A stretch of DNA of 11,439 bases from Bacteroidales bacterium (lineage in GTDB: Bacteria; Bacteroidota; Bacteroidia; Bacteroidales; Bacteroidaceae): positions 1 to 11,439 of the forward strand of contig SFEK01000059.1 in the NCBI GenBank assembly GCA_004557285.1. Reading direction: 5' to 3'. Made by a program: the position numbers and the translations under genes. The notes beneath the pieces were generated by a model. It was not told the origin of the DNA and did no database searches. It saw only the letters and a program-made list of their open reading frames with translations. This document shows positions 1-6,612 of this stretch, piece by piece. Every line of letters begins with the position of its first letter. The stretch's first letter is position 1.

Positions 1-97
1 AAATTAAACCGCCGTATGCCGAACGGCACGTACGGTGGTGTGAGAGGAACGGAAACGAAAGTAGGTCAGAAAACTTTCGTTTCCCGACCTACTCGAT
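1..97 (+). mobile_element. 3' end of a group II intron (domains V and VI), truncated by the window edge
   Basis: The sequence folds as the catalytic end of a group II intron. Domain V is 8-39: a 9-bp lower helix (8-16 with 31-39), a 2-base bulge CG at 29-30, a 4-bp upper helix (17-20 with 25-28) and the tetraloop GAAC. The catalytic triad position reads CGC (10-12), with the usual G-U wobble in its middle pair (G11, U36); CGC rather than AGC is known from IIC introns such as that of Oceanobacillus iheyensis. Domain VI follows: GAGAGG (42-47) pairs with CCT (88-90) and CTC (92-94), leaving A91 bulged as the presumed branch point, and a long arm is formed by 50-62 with 73-86. An intron end near T97 puts A91 seven bases from the 3' splice site and gives the expected AY end. 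The rest of the intron, including any reverse transcriptase, lies to the left. The exact 3' end is uncertain by a few bases. Confidence 0.8.
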
Positions 98-106
98 TAT
101 TGCACC

Positions 107-886
107 TTATTTCTTTCCTATGTAGAACACATATCCGTAGTATTCGTGATACTTGTCGTATAATTTGGCCTCATGGCGTTGGTTCTCCACCAGATTCCGG
201 GCTGTCTTGTTGTCGGGATAACGCTCGAGGAACAGGCGTTGTGCCTCAGCCTGAGGCTGATAGAAGTGGGTTGTCCAGCACGTTTCGGGCAGTACGAATG
301 TTTTGATGTCGGTGTAGCCCAGTTGCTGCATGATGGCAGTCTTGTTGGCTATGGTGTCTATCTCGGGGTAAGCATCATGCCAGAACCGCTCAATCTCCTC
401 AGGGCGGCTTTCGCCAAGCCACGAGGCCTCGCTCACCGCCACATGGCCACCCTCTTTCAGATAGTTGCGCCATTCTCTCATGCCACGCTCAAAACCGATG
501 TTGTAGATGGCACCCTCGCTCCATATCACATCTAATGACTCTGTACCGAAAGGCAGGTTGCCCATGTCGCCCACGATGCCTTCCACACGATGGGCGACGC
601 CAGCCATGCGGCATCTTTCCATCGTCTTGTCGATGAACAGTGGAAACAGGTCGAGAGCCATGACCTGTGCCTTGCTGTTCAGGGCCAGCTGCAGTGTCTG
701 ACTGCCGCAACCGCAACCCAGGTCGGCTATCTGTCGCGCTTGGTCCATACCCTCTATCATGCCCATGGCGCGGCGTGTTGTCGTGTCGCTGCCCGGACCC
801 TGTCGCTTTACACTTGAAAAGTATTCGCAAATGATATTGAAATCAAATTCGTGAATGGATGATGTGTTGTTATTGTCGTTGTTCAT
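107..886 (-). CDS. SAM-dependent class I methyltransferase
   Basis: A 259-residue protein that transfers a methyl group from S-adenosylmethionine to an unidentified small acceptor. The Rossmann-type methyltransferase core starts near residue 50. Motif I is ADLGCGCGSQT (residues 54-64), the acidic end of strand 2 is Asp79 in MALDLFP, and GDMGNLPF (106-113) is the adenine-binding loop of Methyltransf_11/25-type enzymes. The Asn-rich N-terminus (MNNDNNN) looks flexible. There is no signal peptide or membrane segment, so it should be cytoplasmic. The C-terminal 60 residues are rich in Tyr, His and Arg and may shape the substrate pocket. The start at 886 is the first ATG and sits behind a promoter at 1079-1110. 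The gene stands alone and ends only about 10 bases from the group II intron. The methyltransferase fold is clear; the substrate is unknown. Confidence 0.9.
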   Translation of the reverse strand: MNNDNNNTSSIHEFDFNIICEYFSSVKRQGPGSDTTTRRAMGMIEGMDQARQIADLGCGCGSQTLQLALNSKAQVMALDLFPLFIDKTMERCRMAGVAHRVEGIVGDMGNLPFGTESLDVIWSEGAIYNIGFERGMREWRNYLKEGGHVAVSEASWLGESRPEEIERFWHDAYPEIDTIANKTAIMQQLGYTDIKTFVLPETCWTTHFYQPQAEAQRLFLERYPDNKTARNLVENQRHEAKLYDKYHEYYGYVFYIGKK

Positions 887-1078
887 TGTTTTGTCGTATT
901 AAAGGGGTGTTCTGTTTAATGGAATCCACCTGAAAATGTTGTAGATTATTTGATAAATAAATATTGGCCTCAAAAACCGTTGGGTTCCTGAAGAAAACTG
1001 ATGGATAACCTCAATGATTTGTCAACCGTGGAGGTTATTTACTCGACAATATCCGTATTTGTTTTATTCATCCGTCGG
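887..1078 (-). promoter_or_regulatory. Long 5' leader of the methyltransferase gene with a perfect 8-bp inverted repeat
   Basis: From the predicted start of transcription near 1072 to the ATG at 886 there are about 185 bases without a convincing gene. The stretch holds an inverted repeat, ATAACCTC (1005-1012) and GAGGTTAT (1031-1038), separated by 18 bases, which would form a hairpin in the leader RNA. No U-tract follows the hairpin directly, so it is not an obvious terminator. I do not recognise a known riboswitch. The remainder is AT-rich and shows nothing else. Confidence 0.35.
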
Positions 1079-1110
1079 CAAAATTAGGAAAATCAGCTGT
1101 ATCTTCCAAA
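1079..1110 (-). promoter_or_regulatory. Bacteroidota-type promoter for the methyltransferase gene
   Basis: Read on the minus strand, TTTG (1107-1110) is followed after exactly 20 bases by TAATTTTG (1079-1086), a perfect match to the Bacteroidota primary-sigma pattern TTTG, 19-21 bases, TAnnTTTG. Transcription would start near 1072 and run leftward into the methyltransferase gene. Confidence 0.7.
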
Positions 1111-1157
1111 CAAATGGACGGGAAATGTGAATAAAGATGCAAAAAAGACTCTTTTTT

Positions 1158-1189
1158 CTTGCTGAAACCGACAAAAAGCAGTATCTTCG
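1158..1189 (+). promoter_or_regulatory. Probable Bacteroidota-type promoter for the NfeD/SPFH cluster
   Basis: CTTG (1158-1161) and TATCTTCG (1182-1189) are separated by 20 bases, close to TTTG/TAnnTTTG with one mismatch in each element. The predicted start of transcription near 1196 leaves about 50 bases of leader before the ATG at 1247. It also makes the in-frame ATG at 1199 an unlikely start, because that codon would lie only a few bases into the RNA. Confidence 0.5.
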
Positions 1190-1246
1190 CAACAATTAAT
1201 GGGGTGTTGGCCATATTCCACATCCCTTCATCAAAGTTTATGGATT

Positions 1247-1696
1247 ATGATTGATTATTTTTTAAACAACATCTGGCAATTATGGGCACTCCTGGCCCTG
1301 TTTTGCCTCATTCTTGAACTTACGGCGGGAGATTTCTTCCTGGTGTGTTTCTCCATGGGTGCCCTTTGCACCGCAGTAGTCTCTGCCCTTGGAGGCAACA
1401 TATATGTACAGCTGCTTGTCTTTGCCCTCACTTCGGTGCTCTGCATCTTCTTTGTGCGCCCATCCATGTTGAAGAAACTGCATGGCAAGAACAACGAGAG
1501 ATTGAGCAATACCGAAGCCCTGATAGGTCGTGAGGGTAGGGTGACACAAACCATTGAGCAAGGCGGCTACGGTCGGGTGGCCATTGATGGCGATGACTGG
1601 AAATCCCGTTCAGCCGATGGCAGTGCCATTGCCGTTGGTTCACGTGTCAAGGTGGTTTCGCAAGAGAGTGTCATCATCACTGTTGAACCCTGTTGA
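1247..1696 (+). CDS. NfeD-like membrane protein
   Basis: A 149-residue membrane protein of the short NfeD type. Three hydrophobic segments (about residues 10-26, 30-48 and 53-70) are followed by a soluble domain (about 88-149) with the OB-fold pattern of the family: LIGREGRV near 92-99 and a GSRVKVV strand near 131-137. Short NfeD proteins are usually encoded beside an SPFH/stomatin-like partner and are thought to act with it in membrane organisation or quality control; here the partner follows after 63 bases. I chose the start at 1247 (MIDYFLNN) rather than the upstream in-frame ATG at 1199, because the longer form adds a polar, unconserved-looking stretch and would begin almost at the predicted transcription start. 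The family call is firm; the precise cellular role is not established. Confidence 0.85.
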   Translation: MIDYFLNNIWQLWALLALFCLILELTAGDFFLVCFSMGALCTAVVSALGGNIYVQLLVFALTSVLCIFFVRPSMLKKLHGKNNERLSNTEALIGREGRVTQTIEQGGYGRVAIDGDDWKSRSADGSAIAVGSRVKVVSQESVIITVEPC

Positions 1697-1759
1697 TGAT
1701 TGTCTCTACATCACCGCAATTAAACCGAATATTTACTACAACCAAAACATGTAACAGCT

Positions 1760-2713
1760 ATGGATACAGTATTTTATTTTTTCATTGCACTTGTTGTGCT
1801 TGCCATTGTTCTCGTCAAGAAGAGCCTGGTGATTATCCCACAGTCAGAAACCAAAATCATCGAGCGGTTAGGTAAATATTATGCCACTCTCCGCCCGGGT
1901 ATCAATATCATCATCCCCTTTATCGACCGTGCCAAAGACATCGTTGCCATGCGCAACGGACGCTATGTATATAGCAACACCATCGACCTGCGTGAACAGG
2001 TGTATGACTTTGACAAGCAGAATGTGATTACCAAGGACAATGTGCAGACTCAAATCAATGCGCTGCTCTACTTCCAGATTGTCGATCCCTTCAAGGCGGT
2101 ATATGAAATCAGCAACCTGCCCAACGCCATCGAAAAACTCACCCAAACCACCCTGCGAAACATCATCGGCGAACTGGAGCTCGACCAGACGCTGACTTCG
2201 CGCGACACCATCAACACCAAGTTGCGTGCCGTGCTCGACGATGCCACCAACAAATGGGGTATCAAGGTGAACCGTGTCGAACTGCAAGACATCACGCCTC
2301 CCGAAAGCGTGCTCCAGGCCATGGAAAAGCAGATGCAGGCCGAGCGCAACAAGCGTGCCACCATCCTCACCAGCGAGGGTCAGAAGGCTGCTGCCATCCT
2401 CAAGTCGGAGGGCGAGAAGACCGCCATCATCAACAAGGCCGAGGCAGACAAGCAGATGGCCATCCTCAATGCCGAGGGTGAGGCACAAGCCCGCATCCGC
2501 AAGGCCGAGGCCGAAGCCATTGCCATTGCCAAGATTACCGAGGCAGTGGGGCAGAGCACCAATCCTGCCAACTATCTGCTGGCACAGAAGTACATACAGA
2601 TGCTGCAGGTGCTTGCCGAGGGCGACAAGACCAAGACAGTGTATCTGCCTTACGAAGCCACCAATCTCATGGGCAGCATAGGTGGCATCAAAGAGCTCTT
2701 CAAGGCAGAATGA
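1760..2713 (+). CDS. SPFH/stomatin-like membrane protein, QmcA/paraslipin type
   Basis: A 317-residue protein with one N-terminal membrane anchor (residues 4-19) followed by an SPFH (PHB) domain at about 22-180. The domain carries family hallmarks: VIIPQSETKIIERLGKY (24-40), RPGINIIIPFIDRA (45-58), DNVQTQINALLYFQIVDP (93-110) and LQDITPP (175-181). Residues 185-262 form a long Ala/Glu/Lys-rich helix typical of the coiled coil of QmcA and paraslipin, and are followed by a short C-terminal tail. Such proteins oligomerise into large rings or cages at the membrane and form functional microdomains. The NfeD-like gene directly upstream is the expected partner. There is no internal promoter in the 63-base gap, so the two are probably co-transcribed. 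Length and architecture match the family. Confidence 0.93.
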   Translation: MDTVFYFFIALVVLAIVLVKKSLVIIPQSETKIIERLGKYYATLRPGINIIIPFIDRAKDIVAMRNGRYVYSNTIDLREQVYDFDKQNVITKDNVQTQINALLYFQIVDPFKAVYEISNLPNAIEKLTQTTLRNIIGELELDQTLTSRDTINTKLRAVLDDATNKWGIKVNRVELQDITPPESVLQAMEKQMQAERNKRATILTSEGQKAAAILKSEGEKTAIINKAEADKQMAILNAEGEAQARIRKAEAEAIAIAKITEAVGQSTNPANYLLAQKYIQMLQVLAEGDKTKTVYLPYEATNLMGSIGGIKELFKAE

Positions 2714-2764
2714 GGATAACAAGAGAAGAAAATCAATGTAATTAAGAAATAATTTTTCAGGTAA

Positions 2765-3859
2765 ATGCTTAATATTTGTATTGTTGCGGGTGCGCGCCCC
2801 AACTTTATCAAGGTGGCCCCGCTGGTGCGGGCCATACACCAAGCCGTGGACAACGGCAAGGAGGTGCATCTCGACCTGCTCTATGCAGGATGTGAAGACG
2901 ACCCCACACTTGAGCCTTCGCTCTTCAGCGACCTGGGCATCGACAGGCCCAACGTGTATCTTGGTGTTGACTGTGTCAACCTTAACGAGCTCACCGGTCG
3001 TGTGATGTCGGCTTTTGAATCGTATCTTGACACCCATCCTGCCAACGTGGTGATTGTGGTCGACGACCTCGCTTCTACCATGGCCGTGGCGATTGTCACC
3101 AAGAAACATGGCATCACGCTGGCACATCTCGTGGCTGGCACCCGCTCGTTTGACATCAAGATGCCTAAGGAAATCAATCGTCTGGTCATCGACGGACTTT
3201 CTGACCTGCTTTTCACTGCCGGTATGGGCAGTACCAGCGCCACCAACCGCGAGGGAGCAGAGCAGTCGCATGTCTATCTCGTGGGCAACATCCTGATGGA
3301 CACCCTGCGCTTCAACCGCAACCGCCTTCAGCGACCGTCGTTGCTCGACGACATGGCCATCGCCGATGGTGAGTACCTCGTGTTTACCCTCAACCGCAAG
3401 GCGTTGCTGGCCGACACGGCCAATCTCAAGGCCATGCTTTCTGCACTGTGCAGTGCAGCCCGCGGTGTCAAGGTCATTGCCCCTCTGCGGGATACGGCCA
3501 GACAGGTCGTTGAGCCGTTGGTGAACGGGTGTGACAACTTCGTGGTGGTGCAGCCGCTGACCTATCTTGAGTTCGGCTATCTCACCGCACACGCCAAGGG
3601 TATCATCACCGACAGCGGCAACGTGGCTGAAGAGGCCACCTTCAACGGTGTGCCATGCATCACCCTCAACAGCTACACCGAACATATCGAGACTGTAAAA
3701 TGTGGCTCCAATGTGCTGGTGGGCGAGGATGCCGTAAAACTCTTTGCCGCCGTGGGAGACATGGTCACAGGCCAATGGAAGAAATGTGCTTTGCCCGACC
3801 GTTGGGATGGTCGCACGGCTGAACGCATTCTTCAGATTCTCCAGGAAAATGTGCTTTAA
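2765..3859 (+). CDS. UDP-N-acetylglucosamine 2-epimerase-like protein with altered active site
   Basis: A 364-residue protein with the two-Rossmann GT-B fold of non-hydrolysing UDP-GlcNAc 2-epimerases (WecB family), which interconvert UDP-GlcNAc and UDP-ManNAc for surface polysaccharides. Conserved family segments include VAGARPNFIKVAPL (7-20, keeping the Arg and Lys of the RPxxIK loop), an acidic pair D100-D101, PKEINR (134-139, keeping Glu136), GN near 174-175 and TDSGNVAEEA (282-291). Two positions that are catalytic in E. coli WecB differ: the Glu of the HVEAG motif is Val123 (HLVAG), and the His of the LHRxEN motif is Asn210 (TLNRKAL). It follows the SPFH gene by 51 bases with no visible promoter, so it is probably in the same transcript. 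Fold and family are confident; epimerase activity is doubtful. Confidence 0.8.
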   Translation: MLNICIVAGARPNFIKVAPLVRAIHQAVDNGKEVHLDLLYAGCEDDPTLEPSLFSDLGIDRPNVYLGVDCVNLNELTGRVMSAFESYLDTHPANVVIVVDDLASTMAVAIVTKKHGITLAHLVAGTRSFDIKMPKEINRLVIDGLSDLLFTAGMGSTSATNREGAEQSHVYLVGNILMDTLRFNRNRLQRPSLLDDMAIADGEYLVFTLNRKALLADTANLKAMLSALCSAARGVKVIAPLRDTARQVVEPLVNGCDNFVVVQPLTYLEFGYLTAHAKGIITDSGNVAEEATFNGVPCITLNSYTEHIETVKCGSNVLVGEDAVKLFAAVGDMVTGQWKKCALPDRWDGRTAERILQILQENVL

Positions 3860-4004
3860 AGGGGTGTGCTATATATTGAGCTTGAGGCGATTTTGCGACT
3901 ATCACGCAGACAGATGCAAATGAGAGTCCATAATCGGCCAAGCAAAAAGAGACACCCTAATGAAGACATAAATCTAAATTAAAGATTACCCCTAAACCTA
4001 TACG
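3860..4004 (+). other. 145-base gap without recognised promoter or terminator
   Basis: No TAnnTTTG promoter element and no stem-plus-T-tract terminator were found here. Short complementary runs exist (GGGGTG near the left end, CACCC and ACCCC near the right end) but are too far apart to interpret. Whether the dehydrogenase gene has its own promoter remains open. Confidence 0.3.
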
Positions 4005-4763
4005 ATGAAAAAAATAGCAATGATTACCGGCGCAACGAGCGGAATTGGAGAAGCCTGCGCCATGAAGTTTGCCCAAGGTGGCTATGATGTGGTCATCACA
4101 GGGCGTAATGAAGAAAAACTGAAAGTTGTGTCAGCACGATGCCGCGAGGCAGGGGCAGAGGTTCTGCCATTGGTCTTTGATGTGCGCGACCGCGAGGCCT
4201 GCATCGCAGCCGTTGGCCGTTTGGAAGGCAAATGGACTGACATTGACGTGCTGGTCAACAATGCCGGTCTGGCCTTAGGACTGGACAAGGAATATGAAGG
4301 CAGCTACGAGGATTGGGACATCATGATTGATACCAACGTCAAGGGTCTGCTCACCATGACACGCCTCATTGTTCCCCGCATGGTTGAGCGCAACAGCGGT
4401 CATGTCATCAACATCGGTTCCGTGGCCGGTGATGCCGCCTATGCCTGTGGCAACGTTTATTGCGCCACCAAGGCCGCAGTCAAGGCCATCAGCGATGGTC
4501 TGCGCATTGATGTGGCCCACACGGCCGTGCGTGTCACCAACGTGAAGCCTGGATTGGTGGAAACCAATTTCAGTGTGGTTCGTTTCCATGGCGATGCAGA
4601 GCGTGCCGACAATGTATATAAAGGCATCAAACCGCTCACTGGCGATGACATTGCCGATGTGGCCTTCTATGCAGCCAGTGCGCCTGCCCATGTGCAGATT
4701 GCCGAAGTGCTTGTCTTGGCCACACACCAGGCCAGTGGCTCGGTTATCCAACGGAATAGTTGA
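4005..4763 (+). CDS. Short-chain dehydrogenase/reductase of the YdfG type (NADP-dependent 3-hydroxy acid dehydrogenase)
   Basis: A 252-residue classical SDR. It has the cofactor motif TGATSGIG (residues 8-15), NNAG (85-88) and the catalytic Ser139, Tyr152 and Lys156 in the Y-x-x-x-K arrangement. Arg34 in the TGRNEEKL segment, after strand 2, suggests NADP rather than NAD. The C-terminal half, with VRVTNVKPGLVETNFS and VRFHGDAERADNVYKG, resembles E. coli YdfG, which oxidises L-allo-threonine, serine and other 3-hydroxy acids. Length fits that family. The gene begins 145 bases after the epimerase-like gene with no clear promoter in between, and ends 21 bases before a strong terminator. The exact substrate is an inference from similarity. 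Confidence 0.88.
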   Translation: MKKIAMITGATSGIGEACAMKFAQGGYDVVITGRNEEKLKVVSARCREAGAEVLPLVFDVRDREACIAAVGRLEGKWTDIDVLVNNAGLALGLDKEYEGSYEDWDIMIDTNVKGLLTMTRLIVPRMVERNSGHVINIGSVAGDAAYACGNVYCATKAAVKAISDGLRIDVAHTAVRVTNVKPGLVETNFSVVRFHGDAERADNVYKGIKPLTGDDIADVAFYAASAPAHVQIAEVLVLATHQASGSVIQRNS

Positions 4764-4784
4764 TTTGAAAATCAGTGAGTTTTC

Positions 4785-4834
4785 AGTCGGGAGTGTTGAG
4801 CGTGTTTTTGCGCCTCTACTCCCGACTTTTGTTT
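4785..4834 (+). terminator. Intrinsic terminator between convergent genes
   Basis: A perfect 10-bp stem, AGTCGGGAGT (4785-4794) with ACTCCCGACT (4818-4827), is followed on the + strand by TTTGTTTT. It ends transcription of the dehydrogenase gene. The stop codon of the convergent minus-strand nuclease gene (TAG at 4816-4818) lies inside the hairpin. In that direction no U-rich tail follows, so termination of the minus-strand operon here would be weaker. Confidence 0.85.
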
Positions 4835-5790
4835 TGCCGTTGCTTCACAAACCGCCCTACAAGAGGCATATGGTCGCTGTAGCCATTCTGGAATTTCATG
4901 CCATAGAATGTGCGCAGGGGTTTATTTCCTCCATACTCCTTGTCCTTTTCCAGCAAGAAGTGGCTGTCGTTGATCTGGCAGGAGATTTGCCACGAGGCTA
5001 TGTCGCCCGACACCATGATGTGGTCAATGCTTTCCCATTCACCCTTGTATTTATAGGTGCCATGCACATCATTCCCGAACATTCCCTTGGCATCGTTTGA
5101 GATGCTTTGGAAACCATTGGATATAAGTTGCTGAATGGTGGCCGATTGACTGTCGTCGTTGAAGTCTCCCGTCACAATGATATTTGCCCTTGGCGACAAC
5201 TGCCTGATGGAATCGGCCGAGGCACATATCCTTTCCATCACCTTCAGTCGGTAAGGGCGTGTCATCTTGTCGCCGCCAAGTTTGCTTGGCGCATGGGTCA
5301 CAAACACATGCAGCGTGTCGCCCGTTTCGGTGCGGCAGCTCACATACAGGATGTCTCTTGTGGGGCGCATCCCCTCCAAGGGCTTCACCCGCAATGGATA
5401 GCTTTTCAGCAGTTTGATGCTCCCCTGCCGATACATCAGGGCCACGTTGATACCCCTTAGATCGGGCGATTCGGTTTTCACATAGTCATATCCCAAACTG
5501 AAAAGCGGTGTCTGTCGTGTGAGATAATCCATAGCATATCGGCTCTCCACCTCGCACAGTGCCACAAGGTCGGGCAGATGCCAATCATCGCCATCTTTGC
5601 CGCAGGATATGATTTCCTGCGACAGGTGGTCGGCTTTCTGCCTGAATTTTTTGTGCGACCATCCTCGCAGACTCTCCGGTGTGAACTCGTTGTCGTTTTT
5701 CGTGGAGTCGTCGTAGCAGTCGAAAAAGTTTTCACAGTTCAGCTGTACCAGCGTGATCAGCGATGTCAGCAGGATGCCTATCAGTGTCAT
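4816..5790 (-). CDS. Endonuclease/exonuclease/phosphatase (EEP) family protein
   Basis: A 324-residue member of the EEP (DNase I-like) fold. Active-site positions visible are NCENFFD (18-24), Glu80 in LCEVES (metal ligand), His166 in VTHAPSK, Asp209 and Asn211 in TGDFNDD, Asp256 in SIDHIMV, and the catalytic pair Asp306-His307 in GYSDHMPL, so the protein should be active. Residues 1-16 are hydrophobic and could be a short signal peptide that overlaps the first strand; an in-frame stop four codons upstream of the ATG rules out a longer N-terminus. The gene starts 9 bases after tyrA and is therefore the last gene of the aromatic amino acid operon. Family members cleave nucleic acids, phosphoinositides or other phosphodiesters, and the substrate cannot be told from the sequence. 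Confidence 0.88.
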   Translation of the reverse strand: MTLIGILLTSLITLVQLNCENFFDCYDDSTKNDNEFTPESLRGWSHKKFRQKADHLSQEIISCGKDGDDWHLPDLVALCEVESRYAMDYLTRQTPLFSLGYDYVKTESPDLRGINVALMYRQGSIKLLKSYPLRVKPLEGMRPTRDILYVSCRTETGDTLHVFVTHAPSKLGGDKMTRPYRLKVMERICASADSIRQLSPRANIIVTGDFNDDSQSATIQQLISNGFQSISNDAKGMFGNDVHGTYKYKGEWESIDHIMVSGDIASWQISCQINDSHFLLEKDKEYGGNKPLRTFYGMKFQNGYSDHMPLVGRFVKQRQNKSRE

Positions 5791-5799
5791 GGTTTCAAG

Positions 5800-6594
5800 C
5801 TATTTCAACAAGTCGATGTCACGTTTCACGTTGTTCCTGATTTTGTTGAGATAAGTTTTCATTCCCTCGGCATCCTTTCGGTCGATGATGTCGAGCAATT
5901 CTTTCAGTTCGGTCCTGATTTTCTCCACCTGTCCTGAGGTGTAGGGGTTGAACAGAATTTCCTGCAGCAGGAAGTCGTCTTCGCTGAGCACACCCTTGGC
6001 GATGTTCAGGTGCCGCTTGAATGTGGTGCCCGGTGCATCCTGGTGCTTCATCACCGCTGCAAACACAAAGGTGCTCACAAAGGGGATGCTGAGCGAGTAG
6101 GCCACGGTGCGGTCGTGTTCCTCAAACGAATATTCGTAGATGTTCAGTCCCAGTTTCTGGTAGAGGTCCTTGAAGAAAATCCTTCCCATGTAGTCGCCCT
6201 CGTTGATGATGATGGCATTCTCCTGGCTCAGCTGGTTGAGGTTGGCAAAGGTAGGGCCGAACATGGGGTGGGTAGATACATAGCGGTGCCCACAGTTGGA
6301 GTAAAACTCCTTCAGTCCGGTCTTCACCGATGCGATGTCGCTGATGATGCAGTCGTCGGGCAGATAGGGTATCACCTCATCAAATGCGGCAAGGGTATAT
6401 TTCACGGTAGCCGCATTGATGACCAGTTCGGGCTTGAATTCAGCGATTTCCTCCAAGGTGGTGAAGCGCAGGGTGTTATAGGTAAACCTCAATCGTTGAG
6501 CGTTTTTCTCATACACTGCCGTTTCGTGGTCAAAACTCAGCAGGTCGAGAAAGAAGCTGCCCATTTTTCCTGCGCCCAAAACCAATATTCTCAT
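5800..6594 (-). CDS. tyrA: Prephenate dehydrogenase
   Basis: A 264-residue enzyme of tyrosine synthesis that oxidatively decarboxylates prephenate to 4-hydroxyphenylpyruvate. The N-terminal nucleotide-binding motif is GAGKMG (residues 7-12). The hallmark STHPMFGPT (107-115) carries the catalytic His109, preceded by SDIASVK (85-91) and followed by FEEHDR (157-162). The rest is the helical dimerisation domain. It is short and has neither a fused chorismate mutase nor an ACT domain. The mutase is instead fused to the DAHP synthase encoded just upstream (18 bases), and the aminotransferase that would use its product is two genes upstream. The start at 6594 gives the Rossmann strand MRILVLGAG directly at the N-terminus, as expected. 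Confidence 0.93.
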   Translation of the reverse strand: MRILVLGAGKMGSFFLDLLSFDHETAVYEKNAQRLRFTYNTLRFTTLEEIAEFKPELVINAATVKYTLAAFDEVIPYLPDDCIISDIASVKTGLKEFYSNCGHRYVSTHPMFGPTFANLNQLSQENAIIINEGDYMGRIFFKDLYQKLGLNIYEYSFEEHDRTVAYSLSIPFVSTFVFAAVMKHQDAPGTTFKRHLNIAKGVLSEDDFLLQEILFNPYTSGQVEKIRTELKELLDIIDRKDAEGMKTYLNKIRNNVKRDIDLLK

Positions 6595-6612
6595 GACTTG
6601 TTTTCTCCTTTT

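Noticed and set aside
1069..1071. Short upstream open frame starting at ATG 1071 in the methyltransferase leader
   Set aside because: The ATG falls almost on the predicted transcription start, and the frame (10 codons) has no notable codon run.
1868..3775. A 635-codon open frame on the minus strand across the SPFH and epimerase-like genes
   Set aside because: It is antisense to two well-supported genes and crosses the gap between them. It shows no recognisable domain and has odd His/Val/Gly/Asp-rich composition. It arises from the codon bias of the true genes.
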